A stretch of DNA of 64,000 bases from Cellulomonas edaphi (lineage in GTDB: Bacteria; Actinomycetota; Actinomycetes; Actinomycetales; Cellulomonadaceae): contig NZ_JAUCGR010000002.1 of the NCBI RefSeq assembly GCF_030362815.1, positions 992,001 to 1,056,000 on the forward strand, read 5' to 3'. A program made the position numbers and the translations under genes. The notes beneath the pieces were generated by a model that saw nothing but the letters and a program-made list of their open reading frames with translations, was not told the DNA's origin and ran no database searches. Numbering within the stretch: position 1 is the first letter of the stretch; the number at the start of each line of letters is the position of its first letter. This document shows positions 1 to 8,709 of the stretch, piece by piece.

Positions 1-441
1 CAGGGACGCGGCGAGCCCGGCCGCCACGGCTTCGACGGCGACGGCGGCAGCGGGGTCGGTGGACCCGGCCGCAGCGAGCACCACGGCGTCGTCGGGTCGG
101 AGCCCGGCCGCCGCGAGCCGGTCGAGCAGGATCGCCACCAGTCGCGGGTCGGGCCCGAGCGGCGGGGCCGCGCGCGCGCCGTCGCGGTCGACGGCCTCCG
201 CGATGTCCACCTTGACGTGGAATCCCACCGAGAGCAGCAGCGGCACCACGACCGCGCTCCCCCGGTCCGTGAGCGCGTCGGCCACGACGTCGCCGACCTC
301 GGGGGTCTGCACGTCGACGAACGCCTCGCGCACGTCCAGGTCGGGGCGCAGGGCCCGCACGTCGGTGAGGATCGAGCGGATCGCCGCGCGCCCGTCGTGG
401 TTGTCCGTGCCGTGCGAGCAGCCCACCAGGACGGCGCTCAC
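1..441 (-). CDS. Sirohydrochlorin chelatase-like (CbiX/SirB family), partial
   Basis: The 5' part of a gene whose 3' end lies beyond position 1. The GTG start (441) overlaps the TGA of the upstream gene as GTGA. The visible 147 residues begin with a hydrophobic strand ending in C-S-H-G-T, followed by an alternating alpha/beta pattern, as in CbiX/SirB proteins that insert Fe2+ (or Co2+) into sirohydrochlorin. It is last in the nirB-nirD-cysG-nnaR series, so ferrochelation giving siroheme for NirB is the most likely job (inference from context). The metal cannot be decided from sequence. Confidence 0.8.
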   Translation of the reverse strand, partial: MSAVLVGCSHGTDNHDGRAAIRSILTDVRALRPDLDVREAFVDVQTPEVGDVVADALTDRGSAVVVPLLLSVGFHVKVDIAEAVDRDGARAAPPLGPDPRLVAILLDRLAAAGLRPDDAVVLAAAGSTDPAAAVAVEAVAAGLAASL

Positions 442-1556
442 CGGTCGGCCGCCAGCTCGAGGCGGTAGCCCCGCTTGACCACGGTGCGGATCAGCGCGCG
501 GCTGCCGGTCGCCTCCCGGAGGCGGGCGATCGCGACCTCGGCGGCGTGCGGGTCGCGGGAGTCCCCCGGCAGCACGTCGAGCACCCGGTCGCGCAGCACC
601 ACCGCACCGTGCGCCGCGGCCAGCAGCCGCAGCACCTCCAGCCCACTGGGACTGAGCGGCAGCACGTGCCCGTCGAGCACGGCGGCGCCGCGGTGCACGC
701 GCAACGGACCCGCGACGGTGTCGAGCGCCTGGAGGCCGCCGTAGTGGCCGATGATCAGGCGCACGAGCGAGCCGAGCCGGCCGCGGTCGGGCACGAGCGG
801 CTCGATGCCCCGCTCGAGCAGCGGCTTGGCGGTCACGGGCCCGACGGCGGCCATGACCACGGTGCCGTCCTGGCACAGCCGCACGATCGCGTCGGTCACG
901 CCGGCCTCGTCGGCCGCGGCGAGCCACGCGGCCGCGCCGGGCGCCGACGTGAAGGCGACCGCGTCGATCTCGCCGGCCGCGACGGAGCACACGGAGGCGA
1001 CCACCACGGCTGGGTCGGGCGGCGGCCCCCAGCGGTAGACGACGAGGCTGCGCACCCGGGCGCCCGCGGCGACGAACGCCTCGTCGAGCCCGTCGGCGCC
1101 CGCGCCGTGGTGCTGCACCGCGATGTCGGTCCCGGCGACGCCCTCGTCGAGCAGCACCTCGGCGATCTCGGCGCTCGTCTCGGACTCGGCGACCCAGTCC
1201 GCCGTGAGCCCGGCGGCCTGGATCGCGCCGCGCGCCTTGGGCCCGCGGGCCACGATCCGGGTGCCGCGCAGCATCGCCACGAGCGGCTCGGCCAGCCCCG
1301 CGGCGTCGGCCGCCTCGATCCAGCCGCGGAAGCCGATCCCGGTGGTGACCACCACGGTGTCGGGCGGATCAGCAAGCAGCGAGCGCGTGCCCGCCAGCAG
1401 CGCTGCGTCGTCGATGTGCGGCACCATGCCCAGGGCCGGAGCGTGCCGGACCGTCGCGCCACGGCGCGTGAGCGCCGCCGACAGCTCCGCCGACCGTCGG
1501 TCCGCCGTCACGAGCACGACGGTCCCCGCGAGGGTCTGGTCGATGGGCTCGTTCAC
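438..1556 (-). CDS. nnaR: NnaR-type regulator: HemD-like domain plus OmpR-type winged helix
   Basis: 372 residues. Residues about 10-265 look like uroporphyrinogen-III synthase (HemD). Residues about 275-372 form an OmpR/PhoB-type winged helix (pattern L-S-P-S-G-L-E-V-L-R-L-L, then V-A-I-A-R-L-R-E and a terminal V-K-R-G-Y-R-L). This two-domain layout is that of NnaR, which in Streptomyces and Mycobacterium cooperates with GlnR on nitrate/nitrite genes; close relatives are often named HemD. The GTG start at 1556 overlaps the preceding stop as GTGA. Position inside the nir operon favours the regulator reading, but HemD activity cannot be excluded. Confidence 0.78.
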   Translation of the reverse strand: MNEPIDQTLAGTVVLVTADRRSAELSAALTRRGATVRHAPALGMVPHIDDAALLAGTRSLLADPPDTVVVTTGIGFRGWIEAADAAGLAEPLVAMLRGTRIVARGPKARGAIQAAGLTADWVAESETSAEIAEVLLDEGVAGTDIAVQHHGAGADGLDEAFVAAGARVRSLVVYRWGPPPDPAVVVASVCSVAAGEIDAVAFTSAPGAAAWLAAADEAGVTDAIVRLCQDGTVVMAAVGPVTAKPLLERGIEPLVPDRGRLGSLVRLIIGHYGGLQALDTVAGPLRVHRGAAVLDGHVLPLSPSGLEVLRLLAAAHGAVVLRDRVLDVLPGDSRDPHAAEVAIARLREATGSRALIRTVVKRGYRLELAADR

Positions 1557-2824
1557 GTCGCCATTGTGTCGTGCTCCGCGGTGACCTCGTCCGGCACGTC
1601 CAGCGCCCCTTCGGGCGAGACGTCCAGCAGACCTGGCGCGGCGACCGCGCCGAGCACGATGACGGCCGGCGCGCGCACACCGGCCTCGGCCGCCGCGGCC
1701 GCGATCTCGTCGAGCCGCGCACGTGTCACGCGCTCGCCGTGCAGCGTGCCGCTCTCCACAACCGCGACAGGCGTGGCGGGGTCCGCGCCGAACTCGAGCG
1801 CTCGGTCGGCCAGGTCGGGTAGCGCGGCCACCCCCATGAGCACCACGACCGTGCAGGTGGCGTCGCGCAGGCCCACCAGACCGGCGCTCGACCAGCCGTC
1901 GTGCCCGTTCATCACGTGCACCGCACCGACCACGCTGCGGTGCGTCAGCGGGATCCCGGCCGCGGCGGGCACCCCGAAGGCGCTGCTCACACCGGGGACC
2001 ACGTCGACGGGAACGCCGGCCCGGCGGCACGCCAGCACCTCCTCGCCGCCCCGGCCGTAGACGAACGGGTCGCCGCCCTTGAGCCGCACCACCGTGCGAC
2101 CGCGCTGCGCCTGCTCCACCAGGATGCGGCCGATCTCGTGCTGCGGGACCGGGTGGTGCCCGGGCGTCTTGCCCACGTCGATGATCTCCACGTCCGGCGC
2201 CAGCTCGTCCAGCACGTCGACCGGCCCGAGCCGGTCCACCACCACGACGTCCGCGGTCGCCAGCGCGCGCCGCCCCGCGAGCGTGAGCAGCCCCAGGTCG
2301 CCGGGCCCGCCGCCGACGAGCACCACGCGCCCCTCGTCGGCCGAGCGCAGCCGCCGGGCGCGCAGGTCCACGCGGCCGTCGCGCAGGTGCGCCGCGAGCG
2401 CGTCGCGCACCTCCGTGGTCCGCCCGGGATCGGACGCGCCCGTCGACAGGACGCCGACGAGCACGTCGCCGCTCTGCGTCGTCGCCGGAGCGCGTGCGGA
2501 GCCCGCCGCCCCCGGACTTGCGCCGGTGCAGAAGACGCGCCGCTCGTCGGCCCAGCCGACGACGGCGGCGTCGGTGGCGCGGTCGCCCGTCGCGGCGTGC
2601 ACGAGCCACGCACCGTCCAGGTCGTCCGCGGTGACCTCGTGCTGCACCCACTCCAGCAGGCCCCAGCGGTGCAGGTCGCGCAGCGGCTCGCAGACGGCGG
2701 GCGCGACGACGACCACCCGGGCGGCGTCGGCCAGCAGCGCCTGCACGCCTCGGGCCGCCACGGGCCCGCCGCCCACGACGACCACGCGCCGGCCCGCCAG
2801 GTCGAGCCCCAGCATCGTCGTCAT
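1553..2824 (-). CDS. cysG: Siroheme synthase: precorrin-2 dehydrogenase plus uroporphyrinogen-III methyltransferase
   Basis: 423 residues. The N-terminal ~150 residues are a Rossmann domain (V-V-V-G-G-G-P-V-A-A-R-G) like the precorrin-2 dehydrogenase part of CysG. The C-terminal ~260 residues are the SAM-dependent uroporphyrinogen-III C-methyltransferase (V-G-G-G-P-G-D-L-G-L-L-T-L, V-R-L-K-G-G-D-P-F-V-Y-G-R-G-G-E-E, G-I-P-L-T-H-R). It converts uroporphyrinogen III to sirohydrochlorin. Ferrochelation is probably supplied by the CbiX-like gene two positions on. ATG 2824 overlaps the nirD stop as ATGA. Its location just after nirBD fits siroheme supply to nitrite reductase. Confidence 0.9.
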   Translation of the reverse strand: MTTMLGLDLAGRRVVVVGGGPVAARGVQALLADAARVVVVAPAVCEPLRDLHRWGLLEWVQHEVTADDLDGAWLVHAATGDRATDAAVVGWADERRVFCTGASPGAAGSARAPATTQSGDVLVGVLSTGASDPGRTTEVRDALAAHLRDGRVDLRARRLRSADEGRVVLVGGGPGDLGLLTLAGRRALATADVVVVDRLGPVDVLDELAPDVEIIDVGKTPGHHPVPQHEIGRILVEQAQRGRTVVRLKGGDPFVYGRGGEEVLACRRAGVPVDVVPGVSSAFGVPAAAGIPLTHRSVVGAVHVMNGHDGWSSAGLVGLRDATCTVVVLMGVAALPDLADRALEFGADPATPVAVVESGTLHGERVTRARLDEIAAAAAEAGVRAPAVIVLGAVAAPGLLDVSPEGALDVPDEVTAEHDTMAT

Positions 2825-3207
2825 GCGGGCACCGCGATCTCGACCACGTCGCCGCGCACGCGCGCCGCCCACGTGCGCAGGTCGGGGGGCAGACCGCGGG
2901 CGGGCGCCTTGCCCGCGGGGTCCAGGCACCGGCCCGTGCGCAGGTCGAACACCTGCTTGTGCATCGGGGACGCCACGGTCGGCACCTCCACTCCCTCCAC
3001 CGCGCGCGAGCCCACGATGCCGCGGGAGAGCACGTACGCGTCGCTGAACGGGTCGTGCTGCTGCACCGCGAGCACCCCGCCGTCGACGAGGCGGAAGATC
3101 GCCACCTGCTCCCCGCCGACCAGGGCGGCCGCACCGCGCTCCGGTGCCAGGTCGCCCAGCCGGCACACGGCCGTCCACACGGCCGTCGGCTCGTCGAGGA
3201 TCGTCAT
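2821..3207 (-). CDS. nirD: Nitrite reductase (NADH) small subunit NirD
   Basis: 128 residues with the Rieske-like fold of NirD (A-I-F-R-L-V-D-G-G-V-L-A-V, H-D-P-F-S-D-A-Y-V-L-S-R-G, A-S-P-M-H-K-Q-V-F-D-L-R-T-G). The usual Rieske Cys/His cluster ligands are absent, as expected for the NirD group, which acts as a non-redox small subunit of assimilatory NADH-nitrite reductase. The ATG overlaps the nirB stop by 4 nt (ATGA), so the two are translationally coupled. The cytoplasmic NirBD complex reduces nitrite to ammonium. Confidence 0.93.
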   Translation of the reverse strand: MTILDEPTAVWTAVCRLGDLAPERGAAALVGGEQVAIFRLVDGGVLAVQQHDPFSDAYVLSRGIVGSRAVEGVEVPTVASPMHKQVFDLRTGRCLDPAGKAPARGLPPDLRTWAARVRGDVVEIAVPA

Positions 3208-5792
3208 GACCGCACCTCCAGGGTCGTTCCGGCGACGAGCACGGGCTCGCCGCGCAGGGCCGCTGCGCGCTCGTCGGCCGTCGCGGGCCGCGCCTGGCCT
3301 CGCTCCGGGACGTAGGCGAGCGACGGGTCCGCGACCTCGGGAGCGTTGACGAACGAGGAGAACCGGCGCAGCTTCTCCGGGTCCTCCAGCGTGGCCTTCC
3401 ACTCGTCCTCGTAGTCGAGGACGTGCTGCGCCATCTGCTGGTCGAGGTCCGCCGCGATCCCGAGCGAGTCCTCCATGACCACCGCGCGCACGCCGTCGAG
3501 GCCGCCCTCGACGTCGCCGATCCACGGCGCGGTGCGCTGGAGGCGGTCGGCGGTGCGCACGTAGTAGAGCAGGAAGCGGTCGATGGTGCGGATCAGGGTC
3601 TCGGTGTCCAGGTCCTCGGCGAGCAGCTGCGCGTGCCGTGGCGTGAAGCCGCCGTTGCCGCCCACGTAGACGTTCCAGCCCTTGTCGGTGGCGATGACGC
3701 CGACGTCCTTGCCGCGCGCCTCGGCGCACTCCCGCGCGCATCCTGACACGCCCAGCTTGATCTTGTGCGGCGAGCGCAGGCCGCGATAGCGCAGCTCGAG
3801 CAGCACCGCGAGCGCCACCGAGTCCTGCACCCCGAACCGGCACCAGGTCGAGCCGACGCACGACTTCACGGTGCGCAGCGACTTGCCGTAGGCGTGCCCG
3901 GACTCGAAGCCCGCGTCCACCAGGCGCTGCCAGATGAGCGGGAGCTGGTCGATGCGGGCGCCGAACATGTCGATCCGCTGGCCGCCGGTGATCTTGGTGT
4001 AGAGGCCGAAGTCCTGGGCCACGGCGCCGATCGCGATGAGGCCCTCCGGGGTTACCTCCCCGCCGGGGATGCGCGGCACCACGGAGTAGGACCCGTCCTT
4101 CTGCAGGTTGGCCATCACGTGGTCGTTGGTGTCCTGCAGCGCCGCCCGCTCCCCGTCGAGCACGTGCGCGGGGGCCGTCGTCGCGAGGATCGAGCCGATC
4201 GCGGGCTTGCAGATGTCGCAGCCGCGGGCGTCGGGCCGCGTGCCGAACCGCTGCACGACCTCGGTGAAGGAGCGCACGCCGGACACCCGGACGGCGTCGT
4301 AGAGCTGCGCGCGCGACAGGGCGAAGTGCTCGCACAGCGCGGTGGAGACGGCGATGCCTTGCTTCTGCAGCTCGGTGGTGACCAGCTTCTTGACCAGGGG
4401 CAGGCACGAGCCGCAGCTGGTGCCCGCCTTGGTGCAGGCCTTGACCGCGCCGAGGTCGGTGCACCGGTGCTCGGTCACGGCGCCGCGGACGGCGCCCGCC
4501 GAGACGTTGTTGCACGAGCACACGCCCGCGTCGTCGGGCAGCTCGAGGTCGGGCGGGCCGCCCGTGCCCTCGGGCAGCAGGAAGGCGGCAGGGTCGCCGG
4601 GCAGCTCACGCCCGAGCATGGGCCGCAGGCTCGCGTACGCGGAGGCGTCGCCCACCAGCACCCCGCCCAGGAGCGTGCGCGCGTCGTCCGACATGACGAG
4701 CTTCTTGTAGACGCCCGCCACGGGATCCGCCCACACGATCTCCAGCGCCCCCGGCGTGGTGCCGAACGCGTCGCCGAAGCTCGCCACGTCGACGCCCGCG
4801 AGCTTGAGCTTGGTGGCGGTGTCCGCGCCCGGGAACTCGGCGCGACCCCCGAGCAGGCGGTCGACCGTCACCTCGGCCATCGCGTAGCCGGGGGCGACGA
4901 GGCCGATGCAGGCACCCTGGATGCAGGCGACCTCGCCGACCGCGGAGATGTCGGCGTCCGACGTGAGGCAGGAGTCGTCGACGACGACTCCGCCGCGCGG
5001 CCCGATCTCGAGCCCGCCGTCGCGTGCCAGCTCGTCGCGGGGACGCACGCCCGCCGCGATGACCACCACGTCGGCGTCGAGCCGGCCGCCGTCGGCCAGG
5101 TCGAGCCTGCCCACACCGCCCCGCCGGTGCGGGCGGATGCGCGCGGTGGCCGCGTTGAGCCGCACCCCGACGCCGAGCTGGTTGATGAGCCGCCTCAGCG
5201 CCTCGCCGCCGCCCAGGTCGATCTGCGTGGACATCAGGTGCGTGCCCACCTGGAGCACCGTGGCCTGCGCACCGAGCGCCTGCAGCGCCCCCGCCGCCTC
5301 GAGCCCGAGCAGGCCACCGCCGATCACGGCGCCACGCACCGTCCGGTGCTGCGACAGCTCCTCGACGTAGCCGCGCAGGGCCGCCACGTCGTCGACCGTG
5401 CGGTAGACGAACACCCCCGGAAGGTCGGCGCCCTCGATGGGCGGCACCCATGCCGACGAGCCGGTCGCGAGCACCAGGTGGTCGTAGGCCTCGACGCGGC
5501 CGCGGGCGGTGGTCACCGTCCTGGCGGCACGGTCCACGCTCGCCACGCGCTCGTCGCGCACCAGCGTGACCAGCGGGTCGTGCCACAGACCGGGGTCGCC
5601 CAGGGCCAGGTCCTCGGCGTCCCGTCCGGAGAAGTAGCTGGTCAGCGCCACCCGGTCGTACGGGCGCCGAGGCTCCTCGGCGAGCACGGTGATCCGCCAG
5701 GTGCCCGCGGTGTCCCGGTCGCGGAGCGCCTCGACGAGGCGCTGCGCCACCATGCCGCCGCCGACGACGACCAGGTGCTTGCTCGGGCTCAT
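3204..5792 (-). CDS. nirB: Nitrite reductase (NADH) large subunit NirB
   Basis: 862 residues, full length for the family. Order: FAD/NAD(P)H oxidoreductase with G-G-G-M near residue 10 and a second dinucleotide fold (I-G-G-G-L-L-G-L-E-A); a BFD-like [2Fe-2S] region at about residues 420-465 (C-S-C-N-N and C-T-K-A-G-T-S-C-G-S-C); then the ferredoxin-like siroheme domains with cluster cysteines near 640 (C-V-G-S-T-W-C) and 683 (C-A-R-E-C). It reduces nitrite to ammonium with six electrons from NADH. ATG 5792 is preceded by GGAG. It heads a five-gene operon. A GlnR-like site lies upstream. Confidence 0.95.
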   Translation of the reverse strand: MSPSKHLVVVGGGMVAQRLVEALRDRDTAGTWRITVLAEEPRRPYDRVALTSYFSGRDAEDLALGDPGLWHDPLVTLVRDERVASVDRAARTVTTARGRVEAYDHLVLATGSSAWVPPIEGADLPGVFVYRTVDDVAALRGYVEELSQHRTVRGAVIGGGLLGLEAAGALQALGAQATVLQVGTHLMSTQIDLGGGEALRRLINQLGVGVRLNAATARIRPHRRGGVGRLDLADGGRLDADVVVIAAGVRPRDELARDGGLEIGPRGGVVVDDSCLTSDADISAVGEVACIQGACIGLVAPGYAMAEVTVDRLLGGRAEFPGADTATKLKLAGVDVASFGDAFGTTPGALEIVWADPVAGVYKKLVMSDDARTLLGGVLVGDASAYASLRPMLGRELPGDPAAFLLPEGTGGPPDLELPDDAGVCSCNNVSAGAVRGAVTEHRCTDLGAVKACTKAGTSCGSCLPLVKKLVTTELQKQGIAVSTALCEHFALSRAQLYDAVRVSGVRSFTEVVQRFGTRPDARGCDICKPAIGSILATTAPAHVLDGERAALQDTNDHVMANLQKDGSYSVVPRIPGGEVTPEGLIAIGAVAQDFGLYTKITGGQRIDMFGARIDQLPLIWQRLVDAGFESGHAYGKSLRTVKSCVGSTWCRFGVQDSVALAVLLELRYRGLRSPHKIKLGVSGCARECAEARGKDVGVIATDKGWNVYVGGNGGFTPRHAQLLAEDLDTETLIRTIDRFLLYYVRTADRLQRTAPWIGDVEGGLDGVRAVVMEDSLGIAADLDQQMAQHVLDYEDEWKATLEDPEKLRRFSSFVNAPEVADPSLAYVPERGQARPATADERAAALRGEPVLVAGTTLEVRS

Positions 5793-5848
5793 GGCGGGCG
5801 CTCCGTCCGGCTGGGGGTCCTGTCTGCGTCCGACGGTAGGAAGCGCGT

Positions 5849-5887
5849 GTTTCGGATCCAGGCGCGGCCTCGTTTCCTGGCAGGAAC
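5849..5887 (-). promoter_or_regulatory. Candidate GlnR box upstream of nirB
   Basis: Minus-strand reading gives GTTCC-N6-GAAAC (5887 to 5872) and, 23 bp further, CGCCT-N6-GAAAC (5864 to 5849). The actinobacterial GlnR element is two GTnAC-N6-GAAAC half-sites spaced 22 bp. Both GAAAC cores match exactly; the other halves match poorly and the spacing is one base longer. GlnR control of nirBD is established in Streptomyces and mycobacteria. Confidence 0.4.
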
Positions 5888-5930
5888 AGTTCGCGCACAC
5901 CCGCGCGCCCGACCGTGTGAGCACCCGTGG

Positions 5931-5943
5931 CACGCTGGCGCCC
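5931..5943 (+). promoter_or_regulatory. -10 box of the DUF1697 gene (leaderless)
   Basis: CACGCT ends 7 nt before ATG 5944, with no Shine-Dalgarno sequence between. This matches the leaderless spacing seen repeatedly in this window. Confidence 0.4.
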
Positions 5944-6477
5944 ATGGGAGTCGTCATCGCACTGCTGCGGGCCGTGAACGTGGGGGGCCGCAAGGTGACC
6001 GCCGCGCCCATGCGCGCGGTCGCCGAGCAGCTGGGCTACGAGCAGGTCGCCAGCTACGTCACGAGCGGCAACCTGGTGCTCGTCACCACGCACGGGACGG
6101 CACGCGTCGAGCGCGAGCTGGGTGCGGCGCTGTCGGAGGAGTTCGGCTTCGACGTGCCCGTCGTCGCCCGCACGGTGGCGCAGTGGGATGCCGTGATCGA
6201 CGGCCTGCCGTTCCCTGACCAGGCGCGCGACGACCCGTCGCACCTGGTCGTCTACGCCTGGGACGGCGCCGTGGGCGGCACGTCGTTCGACCCCGCGCCG
6301 TACGGCCGCGAGCAGGTGGTCTGGCACGGGTCCCACGCGTACGCGTACTACCCGGACGGCATCGGGCGCTCGAAGCTGACCCTGCCGGTGCTGTCGAAGG
6401 CCGCCGGCCGACGCGGCACGGCCCGCAACTGGAACACGGTGCTGGCCCTGGCGCGGATGGCGCACGACCGCGGCTGA
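5944..6477 (+). CDS. DUF1697 family protein
   Basis: 177 residues, the usual DUF1697 length. Hallmarks: start V-I-A-L-L-R-A-V-N-V-G-G-R-K, then Y-V-T-S-G-N-L-V-L, and near the end S-K-L-T-L-P-V-L followed by G-T-A-R-N-W-N-T-V. The family is widespread and has no known function. The gene is divergent from nirB across 151 bp and has no SD; its ATG lies 7 nt behind a CACGCT box. Nothing nearby indicates a role. Confidence 0.88.
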   Translation: MGVVIALLRAVNVGGRKVTAAPMRAVAEQLGYEQVASYVTSGNLVLVTTHGTARVERELGAALSEEFGFDVPVVARTVAQWDAVIDGLPFPDQARDDPSHLVVYAWDGAVGGTSFDPAPYGREQVVWHGSHAYAYYPDGIGRSKLTLPVLSKAAGRRGTARNWNTVLALARMAHDRG

Positions 6478-6516
6478 CCTCCCACCAATGGCTGCCGGCT
6501 TTGGTTGAATCGTCCG

Positions 6517-7473
6517 GTGACCGCGCTCGAGATCGACGCCCTCGACAAGACCTACGGGACTGTCCGCGCCCTGCGCGACATGACGTTCGACGTCCGAGCC
6601 GGCGAGATCTTCGGGTTCGTCGGCTCCAACGGCGCCGGAAAGTCGACCACCATGCGCATCGTGCTGGGCGTGCTGGCCCAGGACAGCGGGGACGTGCGGT
6701 GGGACGGCAGGCCCATCGACGCCGACACCCGGCGACGCATCGGCTACATGCCCGAGGAGCGCGGCCTCTACCCGCGCATGAAGGTCGCGGACCAGCTCGT
6801 CTACCTCGCGCGCCTGCACGGCCTCGATGCCCGCGCCGCGCACGCGTCGATGGAGCGGTGGACCGAGACGCTCGGGATCGCGGAGCGGCGGGGCGACGAG
6901 GTGCTCAAGCTCTCGCTCGGCAACCAGCAGCGCGTGCAGCTCGCGGCCGCCCTGGTGCACGAGCCCGACATCCTGGTGCTCGACGAGCCGTTCTCGGGGC
7001 TCGACCCGGTCGCCGTCGACGTCATGAGCGCGGTGCTGCGTGACCAGGCCGCGGCCGGCCGGCCGGTGGTGTTCTCCTCCCACCAGCTCGAGCTCGTCGA
7101 GCGGCTGAGCGATCGCGTCGGCATCGTCCGCGCTGGGTCGATGGTCGCCGTGGGGGGGATCGAGGAGCTGCGACGCACCGAGCACCGGCGCTGGTCGGTG
7201 CAGGGGCCGCCCGACGCGTCCTGGGCCGCCGACCTGGCAGGCGTGCGCGTCGTCTCGTCGGCGGGGAGCACCACGGTGGTCGAGGAGGACGCGACGGCCG
7301 CCGCCGACGTGGACCAGGCGGTCCTGCACGCGGCGCTGGCCGCGGCGCCGGTGCGTGAGTTCGCGCTCGTGCGCCCGTCGCTGAGCGAGCTCTACCGAGA
7401 CGTCGTGACCGCGGACCTCGGGGCGGACACCGGCTCAGCGGCCGAGGCGACGACCGCGCGGGGTGCGGCATGA
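6517..7473 (+). CDS. ABC transporter ATP-binding protein (NatA/drug-export type)
   Basis: 318 residues from GTG 6517; a TTG at 6505 in the same frame is the alternative. Walker A G-S-N-G-A-G-K-S-T-T, Q-loop region, signature L-S-L-G-N-Q-Q-R (variant of LSGGQ), Walker B I-L-V-L-D-E-P-F-S-G-L-D-P and H-loop S-S-H-Q are all present, with the C-terminal accessory domain typical of ABC-2 exporters. Its stop overlaps the next start as ATGA. The pair resembles NatAB/YhaQP-like exporters; the substrate is unknown. Confidence 0.9.
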   Translation: MTALEIDALDKTYGTVRALRDMTFDVRAGEIFGFVGSNGAGKSTTMRIVLGVLAQDSGDVRWDGRPIDADTRRRIGYMPEERGLYPRMKVADQLVYLARLHGLDARAAHASMERWTETLGIAERRGDEVLKLSLGNQQRVQLAAALVHEPDILVLDEPFSGLDPVAVDVMSAVLRDQAAAGRPVVFSSHQLELVERLSDRVGIVRAGSMVAVGGIEELRRTEHRRWSVQGPPDASWAADLAGVRVVSSAGSTTVVEEDATAAADVDQAVLHAALAAAPVREFALVRPSLSELYRDVVTADLGADTGSAAEATTARGAA

Positions 7474-8675
7474 GCGGGGCGCGGGCGCTCGGCTCCGGCG
7501 CCGTGATCCGCATGGTCGCGGGCCGCGAGATCCGGACGCGCGTGGCGTCCAAGGGGTTCATCTGGATCACGGTCGCGTTCGTCGTGATCGTCGTGCTCGG
7601 CGGGCTCGTGCTCAAGCTGGTCGGCACGCCCGACGGCACGCAGCACGTGGCAGTCACGCAGGACGTCGCGGGCACGGCCGCCCTGGTCGAGTCGACCGGC
7701 ACCGGCGTGGGTGTCCAGGTGCAGACGCAGGAGGTGCCGGACCGCGCCGCGGGCGAGGCGCTGCTGCGCTCCGGTGACGTGGACGCCCTCGTGGTGGCGG
7801 TGTCCCCCGAGCTCGAGGTGGTCGTCGAGCAGAGCCTGCCCGACCCCCTCGCCGCGGTGTTCGGCTCGCTCGCGCAGCAGCTGACCCTCGGCACGGCGAT
7901 CACCGAGCTCGGCGGCGACCCGGCGCAGGTGGCGCGGGAGCTCTCGGCGGCGGCTCCCCAGGTGACGGCGCTCGAACCAGAGCCCCAACGCGACGGCGGC
8001 CAGGTGGTGGCCGGCGTGATCGTGGGCATCCTGCTGTTCATCGCGCTCATGAACGCCGGCCAGCTGGTGGCGCAGGGCGTGGTCGAGGAGAAGACGAGCC
8101 GCGTGGTCGAGCTGCTGCTGGCGACGGTCCGGCCGTGGCAGCTCATGGCGGGCAAGGTGCTGGGCATCGGCGCCGTGGGGCTGCTGCAGCTCGTGCTCAT
8201 CGTCGGCGCCGCGGCCGGATCGGCCCTGGGCTTCGGAGTGCTGGACTCGTCGTCGCTCGACGTCGGCTCGGTCGCGCTCTGGTCGCTCGTGTGGTTCGTC
8301 GTGGGCTTCGCGATGTTCGCGCTGGTGCTCGCGGCTCTCGCCGCGCTCGTCTCGCGCCAGGAGGACATCGGCTCGGTCACCGGTCCGGTCATCGCGCTGA
8401 TGATCGTGCCGTACATCATCGGGATCAGCATCGCGCCCTACGACCCCGAGAACTCCCTCGTGGTGGTGCTGTCGTTCGTCCCGTTCGCCGCGCCCTTCGT
8501 CATGCCGATCCGGCAGGCCCTCGACACGGCCGCGCCGTGGGAGGTGGCGCTGTCGCTGGGACTCTCGCTCGCGGTGATCCCCGTGCTGGTGTGGCTCGCG
8601 GGCCGCGTGTACTCCAACGCGGTGCTGCACGCGGGTGGGCGGGTCAAGCTCAAGGACGCCCTCGCGTCCCGGTGA
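7470..8675 (+). CDS. ABC-2 type transporter permease (NatB/YhaP-like)
   Basis: 401 residues. One N-terminal membrane segment (about 30-50), a large extracytoplasmic domain (about 55-180), then a cluster of about five membrane segments including G-V-I-V-G-I-L-L-F-I-A-L-M-N and a conserved cytoplasmic V-V-E-E-K-T-S-R-V-V-E-L-L-L-A-T, which is diagnostic of the NatB-like ABC-2 group. It forms the membrane half of the exporter encoded just upstream (ATGA overlap). The substrate cannot be read from the sequence. Confidence 0.9.
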   Translation: MSGARALGSGAVIRMVAGREIRTRVASKGFIWITVAFVVIVVLGGLVLKLVGTPDGTQHVAVTQDVAGTAALVESTGTGVGVQVQTQEVPDRAAGEALLRSGDVDALVVAVSPELEVVVEQSLPDPLAAVFGSLAQQLTLGTAITELGGDPAQVARELSAAAPQVTALEPEPQRDGGQVVAGVIVGILLFIALMNAGQLVAQGVVEEKTSRVVELLLATVRPWQLMAGKVLGIGAVGLLQLVLIVGAAAGSALGFGVLDSSSLDVGSVALWSLVWFVVGFAMFALVLAALAALVSRQEDIGSVTGPVIALMIVPYIIGISIAPYDPENSLVVVLSFVPFAAPFVMPIRQALDTAAPWEVALSLGLSLAVIPVLVWLAGRVYSNAVLHAGGRVKLKDALASR

Positions 8676-8697
8676 GCCGCGGCACGGGCACGCTGAC

Positions 8698-8709
8698 TAG
8701 GTTGGAGCC
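8698..8709 (+). promoter_or_regulatory. -10 box of HIT gene (leaderless)
   Basis: TAGGTT followed by 6 nt and then ATG 8710. It fits the TANNNT consensus. Confidence 0.55.

Noticed and set aside
1901..6218. Long plus-strand open frames antisense to nirB, nirD and cysG.
   Set aside because: Arg/Pro/Ala/His-rich low-complexity products without motifs; the opposite frames are full-length known enzymes.
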